From: UBA7236 sp035439505
GTDB taxonomy: Bacteria > Bacteroidota > Bacteroidia > Chitinophagales > BACL12
Assembly (NCBI GenBank): GCA_035439505.1
Contig: DAORKJ010000012.1
Coordinates: forward strand, 1 to 64,000
Direction of reading: 5' to 3'
Length of the DNA: 64,000 nt
Shown here: piece by piece, positions 18,416 through 26,862 of the stretch
Position numbering within the stretch: position 1 is the stretch's first letter
Layout: each line of letters begins with the position of its first letter
Position numbers and translations under genes: made by a program
The notes under the pieces: generated by a model
The model's input: only the letters and a program-made list of their open reading frames with translations
Database searches by the model: none
Told to the model about the DNA's origin: nothing

Positions 18416-19737
18416 TGATATCAATGAACAGAGCAAAATCGACACAATTATTTGAGGAAGCGAAACAATTATTTCCTGGTGGTGTAAGTTCACCGGTGCG
18501 CGCATTTAAATCAGTATTAGGTTCTCCTTTATTTATGAAAAAAGGTAAAGGCAGCCGTGTTTGGGATGAAGACGGAAATGAATTTATTGATTTTTGTTGT
18601 TCATGGGGGCCACTCATTTTAGGTCATGCAGATGATAGGGTAGTAGATGCTGTTGCTGTGGCATTACAACATGGCACTTCATTTGGCACTCCTACGCAAT
18701 ACGAAAATATTTTGGGTAAACTCATTATTGAAAATCATAAATACATAGAAAAACTTCGTTTTGTTTCATCAGGAACTGAAGCGGTTATGAGTGCAATTCG
18801 ATTGGCAAGAGGTTATACCGGAAAAAATAAAATTATCAAATTTGAAGGTTGTTATCACGGGCATAGTGATGCGTTGCTCGTAAAAGCAGGCTCCGGTTTG
18901 GTTACACTTGGTGAAACTTCATCATCTGGTGTTCCCGCTGCGTATGCCAATGAAACTATTGTGGTGGAATTAGATAATGAACAGGCAATTTTAAATGCCA
19001 TTCAACAATATGAAAACGATATTGCTTGTATTATAATTGAACCTGTTCCGGCTAATAATGGTTTATTATTACAACGCAAAGAATTCCTTCAGTTTTTAAA
19101 AACCTGTTGCGTTGAAAATAATATATTACTCATATTTGATGAAGTAATCAGTGGTTTCAGATTAGGCTTTGAAGGTGCAGCAGGAGTATATAATATACAG
19201 CCTGATATCATTACTTTTGGGAAAATCATCGGTGGTGGATTACCTGTTGGTGCTTATGGTGCGAGCAAAAAAATTATGGCAATGGTTTCACCTGATGGTG
19301 GTGTTTACCAAGCGGGCACATTATCAGGAAACCCACTATCTATTTCTGCCGGGATTGCTCAACTAAATGCATGTTTGCAACCCGGGTTTTACGAAGATAT
19401 TAATCGCAAAACCAAATTACTTGCCGACCACATTAATGCGTATACATTTGCCCATAAAATTCCGGTTAATATATTAACCATGGGCTCTGTTTTCTGGATT
19501 TCATTTTCTGAAAATTGCGTTATCAGAAAAGCTGCTGACATTGTTCCCGAATCGTTAGATAAATTTAAGTATTTCCATGCTGAATTGTTAAACAGAGGCG
19601 TTTATATTGGCCCTTCTGGATATGAAGTGTGTTTTATTTCATCAGCACATACCGAAAATGACATTAACACTGCAAGTGCAATCATTTGTGAAGTTTTATC
19701 GTTAATTTTCGATGCTAATTATATTTACCATGCCTAA
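18415..19737 (+). CDS. hemL: Glutamate-1-semialdehyde 2,1-aminomutase
   Basis: HemL converts glutamate-1-semialdehyde to 5-aminolevulinate, the last step of the C5 route that feeds haem and other tetrapyrroles; it is a cytosolic PLP enzyme. The 440-residue protein is full length. Family signatures are FPGGVSSPVRAF (20-31), VSSGTEAVMSAIRLARG, GCYHGHSDALLVKAGSG, IIEPVPAN and FDEVISGFR. The PLP lysine is K270 in TFGKIIGGGLPVGAYG. The ATG at 18415 shares one base with the preceding kinase stop (TAATG), and its own end overlaps the next kinase gene by eight bases. This places a haem-synthesis enzyme inside a signalling operon. An alternative start is the ATG at 18424. Confidence 0.97.
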   Translation: MISMNRAKSTQLFEEAKQLFPGGVSSPVRAFKSVLGSPLFMKKGKGSRVWDEDGNEFIDFCCSWGPLILGHADDRVVDAVAVALQHGTSFGTPTQYENILGKLIIENHKYIEKLRFVSSGTEAVMSAIRLARGYTGKNKIIKFEGCYHGHSDALLVKAGSGLVTLGETSSSGVPAAYANETIVVELDNEQAILNAIQQYENDIACIIIEPVPANNGLLLQRKEFLQFLKTCCVENNILLIFDEVISGFRLGFEGAAGVYNIQPDIITFGKIIGGGLPVGAYGASKKIMAMVSPDGGVYQAGTLSGNPLSISAGIAQLNACLQPGFYEDINRKTKLLADHINAYTFAHKIPVNILTMGSVFWISFSENCVIRKAADIVPESLDKFKYFHAELLNRGVYIGPSGYEVCFISSAHTENDINTASAIICEVLSLIFDANYIYHA

Positions 19738-20731
19738 TTCACCAAAATCGAGATATTGGCTTTTTTTTCATATTGTATTTGTATACATTGCCAGTTCATT
19801 TATTTGGTGGTCGTATTTATTGCATAAAAACAATGTAGCCAATTTCAATGATGTAGTAGAGCGGGAGCGAACACAATTTGCCATTAACGGAGGCTTATTG
19901 TCGCGATTTGAACAGAGCTCGGTGTATACTAAGTTGCACGCCGATTTCAGACGTACTGAGTTGATGTTATATGGAGAAGGAGTTGTCTTTATCGGTTTAA
20001 TTTCATTGGGATTTTGGCGTATTCGTAAAACATTTAGAGAAGAAATTGCCATGACCAGGCAACAAAATAATTTTTTATTGAGCATTACGCATGAATTAAA
20101 ATCTCCGCTAGCCTCCCTTAAATTGAGTATGCAAACCATTCAAAAACGACAACTCGATGCCGAACACATTAAGTCGATGGCGGATATGTCCATGGATGAT
20201 ATTGAGCGACTTGAGTTACTCGTTGAAAATATATTGCTGGCATCAAAAATAGAAAGCGCTAATTTTAGTTTAAATAGGGAATTAATGGATTTGTCTACAA
20301 TCACAAATACTATTTTTGATAAAATTATCCTCAAACATACCGGCCAACGGAAATTTTTAACTGAAATTGAAAAGGACATTTATATTTATGGCGACCGATT
20401 TTCGTTTTCGTCTGTGATATATAACCTTATTGAAAATGCAATTAAATATTCACCTGCAGATGCCGAAATTACCGTTGCATTAACAGGCGATGAAAAAAAT
20501 GCTTACCTCAGTGTAAAAGACACCGGTATTGGCATTCCAGGTTCCGAAAAATCTCGAATATTTGAACGATTTTATCGCATCGGAACAGAAGAAACACGCA
20601 AAACCAAAGGAACAGGACTAGGGTTATTTATTGTAAAACATGTAGTAGAAATGCATAAAGGTTCTATTCAGGTTAAAAATAATTCCCCTAAGGGTTCTAT
20701 ATTTGAAGTGTCAATTCCTGTTGGGGCTTAA
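19730..20731 (+). CDS. Sensor histidine kinase with two membrane helices
   Basis: This is a 333-residue two-component sensor. An N-terminal helix (~10-30), a short periplasmic loop (~31-80) and a second helix (~83-100) precede a HisKA domain with SITHELKSPLASLKLSMQ (phosphoacceptor His). The HATPase_c domain shows NLIENAIKYSP, DTGIGIPGSEKSRIFERFYR and TKGTGLGLFIVKHVVEMH. The ATG at 19730 overlaps the last eight bases of hemL (ATGCCTAA), and an earlier in-frame codon at 19712 is less likely. The response regulator 80 bases downstream is the natural partner. The short sensor loop gives no hint of ligand. Confidence 0.93.
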   Translation: MPNSPKSRYWLFFHIVFVYIASSFIWWSYLLHKNNVANFNDVVERERTQFAINGGLLSRFEQSSVYTKLHADFRRTELMLYGEGVVFIGLISLGFWRIRKTFREEIAMTRQQNNFLLSITHELKSPLASLKLSMQTIQKRQLDAEHIKSMADMSMDDIERLELLVENILLASKIESANFSLNRELMDLSTITNTIFDKIILKHTGQRKFLTEIEKDIYIYGDRFSFSSVIYNLIENAIKYSPADAEITVALTGDEKNAYLSVKDTGIGIPGSEKSRIFERFYRIGTEETRKTKGTGLGLFIVKHVVEMHKGSIQVKNNSPKGSIFEVSIPVGA

Positions 20732-20811
20732 AAACGACAAAATGATGACATTTTTAAGCAAACCCAAATGTAGAAGTGCCGTATAACAGGATATAACCCA
20801 AAACTCTAACT

Positions 20812-21504
20812 ATGAACTATAGAATTTTAATCGTTGAGGACGAGGACCACATCCGCGAAAACCTCAAACTTAACCTTGAACTCGAAGGTTATGAAGTAAT
20901 TGCTGTTGCTGATGGCGCTAAAGCAATTAAAGCTTTTAAAGAACAACGTTTCGATTTAGTAATTCTTGATGTCATGCTGCCTGAAATGGATGGTTTTGAT
21001 GTTTGCGAACAAATCAGACTCGACGACCGTGAAACGCCAATTTTATTTTTAACAGCAAAAGATGCTTCTATTGATAAAATTAAGGGCCTCAAAACCGGTG
21101 GTGATGATTATATGACTAAACCATTTAATCTGGAAGAGTTGTTACTGAGAATTATCAATCTGCTTAAACGCTCATCTAAAGTTCCTGCGGAAGATAAATT
21201 TCACGCCTACGAATTTGGCGGGAATACCATCAATTTTGTCACCTATGAAGCAAAAGGTATTAACGGAGATGTTAAGCTGACAAACAAAGAGCTTAAATTA
21301 TTAAAATTGTTAATTGACCGCAAAAACGAAGTGGTATCACGCACACTCATTCTGCAAACCGTTTGGGGATACGATGTGTATCCTTCAACACGAACAATCG
21401 ACAACTTTATTCTTGCTTTTAGAAAATATTTTGAAAAAGACCCCAAAAATCCAACCTATTTTCATGCAATAAGAGGAGTTGGATACAAATTCTCCGACAA
21501 ATAA
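20812..21504 (+). CDS. OmpR/PhoB-family response regulator
   Basis: This 230-residue transcription regulator has a receiver domain (1-~120) with acidic pocket E9, D10 and E11, phosphoacceptor D53 in ILDVMLPEMDGFDV, T81 and K103. It is followed by a winged-helix DNA-binding domain (~135-230) with NKELKLLKLLIDRKNEVVSR and RTIDNFILAFRKYFEKDP. It closes the kinase-hemL-kinase-regulator cluster and ends in a terminator. Its target genes cannot be read from the sequence; local control of the haem genes is an inference from position only. Confidence 0.95.
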   Translation: MNYRILIVEDEDHIRENLKLNLELEGYEVIAVADGAKAIKAFKEQRFDLVILDVMLPEMDGFDVCEQIRLDDRETPILFLTAKDASIDKIKGLKTGGDDYMTKPFNLEELLLRIINLLKRSSKVPAEDKFHAYEFGGNTINFVTYEAKGINGDVKLTNKELKLLKLLIDRKNEVVSRTLILQTVWGYDVYPSTRTIDNFILAFRKYFEKDPKNPTYFHAIRGVGYKFSDK

Positions 21505-21528
21505 GCGAATATCCACCTTTAACCAATA

Positions 21529-21563
21529 AACGCCTTGAACCATAGCTGATTCAGGGCGTTTTT
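21529..21563 (+). terminator. Terminator after the response regulator
   Basis: The arms AACGCCTTGAA (21529-21539) and TTCAGGGCGTT (21550-21560) pair with one G-U and are followed by TTTTG. This ends the signalling/hemL transcription unit. Confidence 0.8.
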
Positions 21564-21576
21564 GTTAATTGTTGCT

Positions 21577-21584
21577 TATATTTG
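21577..21584 (+). promoter_or_regulatory. -7-type promoter element of the CotH/lamin-tail gene
   Basis: TATATTTG matches the TAnnTTTG consensus and lies 27 bases before the chosen ATG. No clear TTTG is found at the right upstream distance. Confidence 0.35.
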
Positions 21585-21611
21585 TTAACCAAACCACTCA
21601 GCACACACGTT

Positions 21612-24600
21612 ATGCAAAACCTCCAAAAAGTATTATTTCTAATAATTATATTTTGTTTAAGTAAGGTTTCAACAATAGGCCAAGTTGTTATAAACGAGGG
21701 CTCCAATAAAAATGGTAATACCATTGCTGACGAAGACGGCGATTTTGAATCCTGGATTGAATTGTATAATGCTGGTGCTATCGATATCAATATCGGTGAT
21801 TATGGTGTTTCAGATGATAGTAGTTTACTGAATAAGTGGACCTTACCCGATTATAACCTTGGAGCAGGTCAATTTTTATTATTATTTACTTCAGGTAAAA
21901 ACCGAAAACCTGACACCGATATTAACCATTGGGAACAACCCATTAATTCTGGTTCAGTGTGGAAATATATTATTCCCAATGCATTTATACCTGCAACATG
22001 GATTAATACCGATTTTGATGACGATACATGGTCATCAGGATTATGCAGTGTGGGTTATGGCGATGATGATGATAATGCTGTAGTACCAGATGCAACGCGA
22101 AGTGTTTATTTACGGCAATCATTCACCATTGCTGATACAGCTTTATTAGGTGATGCACTTTTTAGTATCGATTATGATGATGGATTTATTGCTTATGTTA
22201 ATGGAAATGTTATTGCACTCAATGGATTTGCCGCAGGTTCTCCTGCCTACAACGAATTTTCAAGTATAGATCATGAATCTGCAATGTATACAGGCGGCAA
22301 CCCGGAACATTTTACTATTGATGAAGCCTTAATTAAATCGTATTTGGTTGAAGGCGAAAATATTCTTGCTGTAGAAGTACATAATGTTACAGCCGGTTCT
22401 TCCGATTTAACAGCTTTACCATTTTTATCATTCGCAGTAAAAGATGAAATGATTATTTGGACAGATGTACTTCCAGCCTGGTTTCCTACAACCACATTAA
22501 CTGCTAATTTGCACACTAATTTTAAAATTAATGCAGAAGGTGAAAAAATTTACCTTTCTAATCCTGATGGAATTTCTATCGATACCTTATTAGTAAATGT
22601 TGAATTTGCAGATCATAGCATTGGATGTACTACTGATGGTGTAGCAACAAACGGAATTTTTATGGTGGCAACTCCTGGCGCATCAAATTCAGGCGCTTTT
22701 TATGAAGGTTACACAGATGGTGTCGCCACATTTACTTTAGATGCAGGATTTTATACCGGTTCTCAAATCACAAGCATAAATGTGCCACCGGGAACAGCAG
22801 TGCATTATACCTTAAATGGTGAAATTCCAACCTTGGCAGATCCTTTGTATACAGCACCAATTACCATTGATGAAACACAAGTCATAAAAGCGAGAGTATT
22901 TGATTTGGCTGGTGAATTACTTCCAGGACAAATCAGCACCAACACATTTTTTATTGATGAATCAATTTCTGTTCCGGTAATTTCGATTTCAACCAATAAT
23001 GATAATTTATATGGTGGTTTTGGCATTTTTGATAATTGGTGGAACGATTGGAAAAAATATGCACATGTTGAATATTTTGATTCGTTACATGTTAACGCTT
23101 TTGAACAAGCTGTTGGAATTAAAGTTGATGGCGGCGCAGGAGGTAGTAGATCACTACCGCAAAAAAGTATGCGTGTTGAATTAGATAATGCTGCATTTGG
23201 CGACGGTGAATTGCATTATCCTTTATTAAAACGAAGAAGTTGGGTTGAAGAATATGAGACATTTTATTTAAGGAATGGCAGTAACATGAGTAATGTGCTA
23301 CCGTACAAAGATGCTTTTATGGTTCGCACAACCGAGGGCACTTATAATGAACACATGGCTTATGAACCCGTTGTTATTTATATAAATGGTGAATATTGGG
23401 GTTTATATGAATTGAGAAATAAATTAGATGAAGGGCATTTTGAAAATGCAAAAGGTGTTGAGGGCGATAGTTTGGACTTATTAACTTTGAGTTATTGGTA
23501 TGGTTTGGTATTGCGCACACTCAGTGGTTCTGATACCGACTTTATTGCTATGCGCAATTATTTGGGTACTTATCCAACTCCTGAAGACCCTGAATTTTAT
23601 TATATCGCAGACAGTTTACTCGATTTACAAAACTTTACCGATTATATCGCAGCACAAATGTTTTTTGCTAATTACGATTGGCCATATAATAATATTAAAG
23701 CATGGCGCGATAGAGGTGGAGATAATAAATGGAAATATGCATTAATAGATGTGGAACTCGGACTTGGTATTGGAGGCTGGTCAGATGCTAATGCAGATTT
23801 AATTCCCGGGTTATTTAACCCGCAAGAACATATTGAACCACTTTATAATTTATTGAAAAATCCAATTTACCACGACTACTTTGTAAATCGTTACGCTGAT
23901 TTAATGAACAGCACATTTTTACCTGAACGTACATTGGCAATGGAAGATAGTATCTACAATGAGGTGGTTGGTGAAATGCCCCGTCAATTAGAACTTTGGG
24001 GTTCAGGTACAATTGATGAACAAATGGCAACATTTGAAAATTATCGCGAAGCACTTCGTGATGATTTTGATGTAAGAGCAAATAAAGAACGAACACATAT
24101 TAAAAATGGATTTGACCTCAACGACAAAGTTGAGATAACACTAACCTGCTCACCTACAGGAGCTGGTTACATTAAAATAAGTACACTCACTATTTTTGAT
24201 ATGCCTTGGACTGGAACTTATTTTGATGGTGTGCCGGTTCAAATTACGGCCTATCCAAATACCGGTTATACATTTTCTCATTGGGATGATAGCGAATTTA
24301 TTGATGATGTAATGGCTAATGGTTTTTTATCCAACATGGATAATGATGTTACATTTACTGCTAATTTTATTGGAGCTCCTGCACCATCGTTAGTTGCAAT
24401 AAATGAAATCAATTATAATCCGGAAGCTACAGTGAATGCCGGCAACTGGTTCGAATTATGGAATTATGGAACTGCCGATGTAAATATCTCCGGATGGAAA
24501 GTGAGAGATGCTGATTTTTTACATGAATTTATTTTTCCGGAAAATACCTGGATACCCGTTGATGGAAGACTGGTTTTAGCAGTTGATACCACTTTGTTTT

Positions 24601-25637
24601 TTGCGCAGCATCCTGATGTTACCAATGTTATGGGACCACTTGGCTTCGGTTTAAATAATGCAACAGAAACAATAAAATTGATTAACCTTAAAAATGAAGT
24701 TGTACAGGAAATTCAATATACAGATGATGCTCCATGGCCGGGTGGTGCAGATGGACAAGGAAGAACGATGGAACGCACTAATCCTCTTGTGGCTGAAAAC
24801 ATCCCTTCAAATTGGTTCGATGGTTGTATTGGCGGTTCACCGGGATTACCTTATACCCCTTGTGAAGATGCAGTAATATTTAGTGAAATAAATTATCATT
24901 CAGGCGCTGATTTTGCTGCAGACGATTGGATTGAATTACGTAATGTTTCTACAAATACTATTGATTTAAGCGGATGGAAATTTATGGATGACAGTATTGG
25001 AATTGCTCATGAATATCTTATTAATGACGGAACAAGTATCGAACCATCGCAACATATTGTTTTAGCAAAAAATACAGATGCCTTTACCGGAACTTTCCCT
25101 GATGTAAGCAATGTAATTGGCCCATTTAATTTTGAACTTGGTGACAATGGTGAATGGGTTAGAATGTATAACGCAGATGGCATTTTAACATTATCAGTAA
25201 ATTATCGCGACCTGGCACCATGGCCGTTAGCTGCTGATGGTGGTAACTACACCTTAGAGTTAATTGATTCGTTGGGATTAATGAACAGTGGATTAAATTG
25301 GGAAACAATTTGCCCAGGCGGTTCACCTGGCTCTTATGCATTAACACCTTGCGAAGGTGAAATATCAATAAATGAAATTGAATTAAATGATTTTATTCAT
25401 ATCTATCCCAACCCAACAGAAAGTGGTTTGTATATCCAAATGCCTATTACTGAAATACAACAATTAACTGTTGAACTTATAGCAGTAGATGGAAGTTATA
25501 CACTAATGTATAATCAAACAGTTTACCCTGGTAATTTTGTCCATTACTTTGATATACAAAATTTTGCCAATGGCGTATATCTATTAGCAGTGCAATTTGA
25601 TGGGCAAACTCGGGTTGGTACTATTGTTAAACAATAA
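21612..25637 (+). CDS. CotH-kinase-domain protein with lamin-tail domains and T9SS sorting signal
   Basis: This 1341-residue secreted protein starts at the ATG at 21612, which opens a signal peptide (QKVLFLIIIFCLSKVSTIGQ). The order is: lamin-tail domain (~22-120, INEGSN...WIELYNAG), a jelly-roll-like region with YVNGNVIALNGF, a chitobiase C-terminal-like segment (VHYTLNGEIPTLADPLYTAP) and a CotH domain (~455-790). A second and third lamin-tail domain (INEINYNPEA..., FSEINYHSGAD...) and a T9SS sorting domain (IYPNPTESGLYIQ) follow. CotH proteins are atypical kinases in spore coats; in Bacteroidota such domains occur in secreted proteins of unknown substrate. The gene has its own promoter-like element. 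Confidence 0.88.
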   Translation: MQNLQKVLFLIIIFCLSKVSTIGQVVINEGSNKNGNTIADEDGDFESWIELYNAGAIDINIGDYGVSDDSSLLNKWTLPDYNLGAGQFLLLFTSGKNRKPDTDINHWEQPINSGSVWKYIIPNAFIPATWINTDFDDDTWSSGLCSVGYGDDDDNAVVPDATRSVYLRQSFTIADTALLGDALFSIDYDDGFIAYVNGNVIALNGFAAGSPAYNEFSSIDHESAMYTGGNPEHFTIDEALIKSYLVEGENILAVEVHNVTAGSSDLTALPFLSFAVKDEMIIWTDVLPAWFPTTTLTANLHTNFKINAEGEKIYLSNPDGISIDTLLVNVEFADHSIGCTTDGVATNGIFMVATPGASNSGAFYEGYTDGVATFTLDAGFYTGSQITSINVPPGTAVHYTLNGEIPTLADPLYTAPITIDETQVIKARVFDLAGELLPGQISTNTFFIDESISVPVISISTNNDNLYGGFGIFDNWWNDWKKYAHVEYFDSLHVNAFEQAVGIKVDGGAGGSRSLPQKSMRVELDNAAFGDGELHYPLLKRRSWVEEYETFYLRNGSNMSNVLPYKDAFMVRTTEGTYNEHMAYEPVVIYINGEYWGLYELRNKLDEGHFENAKGVEGDSLDLLTLSYWYGLVLRTLSGSDTDFIAMRNYLGTYPTPEDPEFYYIADSLLDLQNFTDYIAAQMFFANYDWPYNNIKAWRDRGGDNKWKYALIDVELGLGIGGWSDANADLIPGLFNPQEHIEPLYNLLKNPIYHDYFVNRYADLMNSTFLPERTLAMEDSIYNEVVGEMPRQLELWGSGTIDEQMATFENYREALRDDFDVRANKERTHIKNGFDLNDKVEITLTCSPTGAGYIKISTLTIFDMPWTGTYFDGVPVQITAYPNTGYTFSHWDDSEFIDDVMANGFLSNMDNDVTFTANFIGAPAPSLVAINEINYNPEATVNAGNWFELWNYGTADVNISGWKVRDADFLHEFIFPENTWIPVDGRLVLAVDTTLFFAQHPDVTNVMGPLGFGLNNATETIKLINLKNEVVQEIQYTDDAPWPGGADGQGRTMERTNPLVAENIPSNWFDGCIGGSPGLPYTPCEDAVIFSEINYHSGADFAADDWIELRNVSTNTIDLSGWKFMDDSIGIAHEYLINDGTSIEPSQHIVLAKNTDAFTGTFPDVSNVIGPFNFELGDNGEWVRMYNADGILTLSVNYRDLAPWPLAADGGNYTLELIDSLGLMNSGLNWETICPGGSPGSYALTPCEGEISINEIELNDFIHIYPNPTESGLYIQMPITEIQQLTVELIAVDGSYTLMYNQTVYPGNFVHYFDIQNFANGVYLLAVQFDGQTRVGTIVKQ

Positions 25638-25772
25638 TTGTATAGCCATATTACGTAGCACTTATTGGTTTAATCTTGTGGTGTTGGCATCTCGATTAAC
25701 CTTGTTCAACATGACTTCAAATTTAGGTTAATAAAATTGAACAATTTTACTATTCAGTTATTTATCTAGTTG

Positions 25773-25780
25773 TAACTTTG
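25773..25780 (+). promoter_or_regulatory. -7 promoter element of hemH
   Basis: TAACTTTG is a perfect TAnnTTTG match, 20 bases before the hemH ATG. No convincing -33 TTTG is seen. Confidence 0.45.
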
Positions 25781-25800
25781 CGCTTCACGAACTGCGAAAT

Positions 25801-26811
25801 ATGCAACATTTAAAAGGTATACTGTTAGTCAACCTCGGAACACCCGACTCTCCTCAGGTGCCCGATGTAAGAAAATATTTAAAGGAATTTTTGTTAGATG
25901 AAAGGGTAATTGATATTCCGGCAATTTCGCGGCATTTATTAGTACGAGGCATTATTGCACCATTCCGCGCACCTAGGAGCGCAAAGTCATATAAGCATAT
26001 ATGGACTGCTGAAGGTTCTCCGTTAATGGTATATAGTGTTCGTCAACAGGAAAAATTACAAGCCGCGTTGGGCGAAGAATATGTAGTAGAATTGGCCATG
26101 CGTTATCAAACGCCATCTATTGAAAATGGATTGATGGCATTAAAGGAAAAACGAGTGAATGAAATTATTGTTGTGCCGTTATTTCCACAATACACTTCTG
26201 CTACCAATGGCTCCATTATTCAAAAGGTAATGGAAATTGTAGCCAAATGGCAGGCAATTCCTCCTATTCGGTTTACAGGTGATTTTCATGCGCATCCTTT
26301 ATTCATAAAGGCTTTTAGTGAAATCGGGAAAAAACATAACCCTGAAACCTACGACCATGTATTGTTTTCGTATCATGGATTACCTGAACGTCAGATTTTA
26401 AAAACAGTAGAAGGTAACAATTGTCTTACGACAAATTGTTGTGATACCCTACACAATAGAAATTGTTTTTGTTACCGTGCGCAATGTTTTAATACCACCA
26501 GATTAATTGCTGAACAACTACAATTAAAACCGGAAAATTATACTGTTTGCTTTCAATCTCGTTTAGGTAAAACACCTTGGATTAAACCTTATTCAACAGT
26601 AATTATAGAAGAGCTGGCAAAAAAAGGTGTAAAACGAATATTAATGTACAGTCCTGCTTTTGTGGCTGATTGCCTTGAAACTGTATTTGAAATCGGTGTA
26701 GAATATCACGAAGATTTTCAAAAAATGGGCGGTGAAAAAATACAATTAGTTGAAAGCCTCAACGAGCACCCATTGTTTATCGATTGTTTAATCGACCTGA
26801 TTAAAAATTAA
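25801..26811 (+). CDS. hemH: Ferrochelatase (protohaem ferro-lyase)
   Basis: HemH inserts Fe2+ into protoporphyrin IX, the last step of haem b synthesis in the classical route. The 336-residue protein has the full-length bacterial fold. Hallmarks are LLVNLGTPDSP (8-18), VVPLFPQYTSATNGS (125-138), the catalytic-site FSYHGLPER with H192, and SPAFVADCLETVFEI with E293. A cysteine-rich insert right after the H192 loop holds C208, C213, C214, C222, C224 and C229; part of it resembles positions that bind a [2Fe-2S] cluster in some bacterial ferrochelatases. hemL lies ~6 kb upstream on the same strand but in a separate unit. Confidence 0.97.
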   Translation: MQHLKGILLVNLGTPDSPQVPDVRKYLKEFLLDERVIDIPAISRHLLVRGIIAPFRAPRSAKSYKHIWTAEGSPLMVYSVRQQEKLQAALGEEYVVELAMRYQTPSIENGLMALKEKRVNEIIVVPLFPQYTSATNGSIIQKVMEIVAKWQAIPPIRFTGDFHAHPLFIKAFSEIGKKHNPETYDHVLFSYHGLPERQILKTVEGNNCLTTNCCDTLHNRNCFCYRAQCFNTTRLIAEQLQLKPENYTVCFQSRLGKTPWIKPYSTVIIEELAKKGVKRILMYSPAFVADCLETVFEIGVEYHEDFQKMGGEKIQLVESLNEHPLFIDCLIDLIKN

Positions 26812-26839
26812 AAAAGCCGGGTAATAATTATTACCCGGC
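26811..26839. terminator. Shared bidirectional terminator of hemH and the outer-membrane receptor
   Basis: GCCGGGTAATAA (26816-26827) and TTATTACCCGGC (26828-26839) form a perfect 24-base palindrome. A plus-strand A-run on the hemH side gives a T-run for the minus-strand gene; the T-rich tract on the other side is weaker. Confidence 0.8.
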
Positions 26840-26862
26840 CTAAATACAGTTTATTTTTCTAT

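Noticed and set aside
23815..24096. Minus-strand frames within the CotH gene
   Set aside because: They overlap a continuous, domain-supported plus-strand gene and show no family signature.
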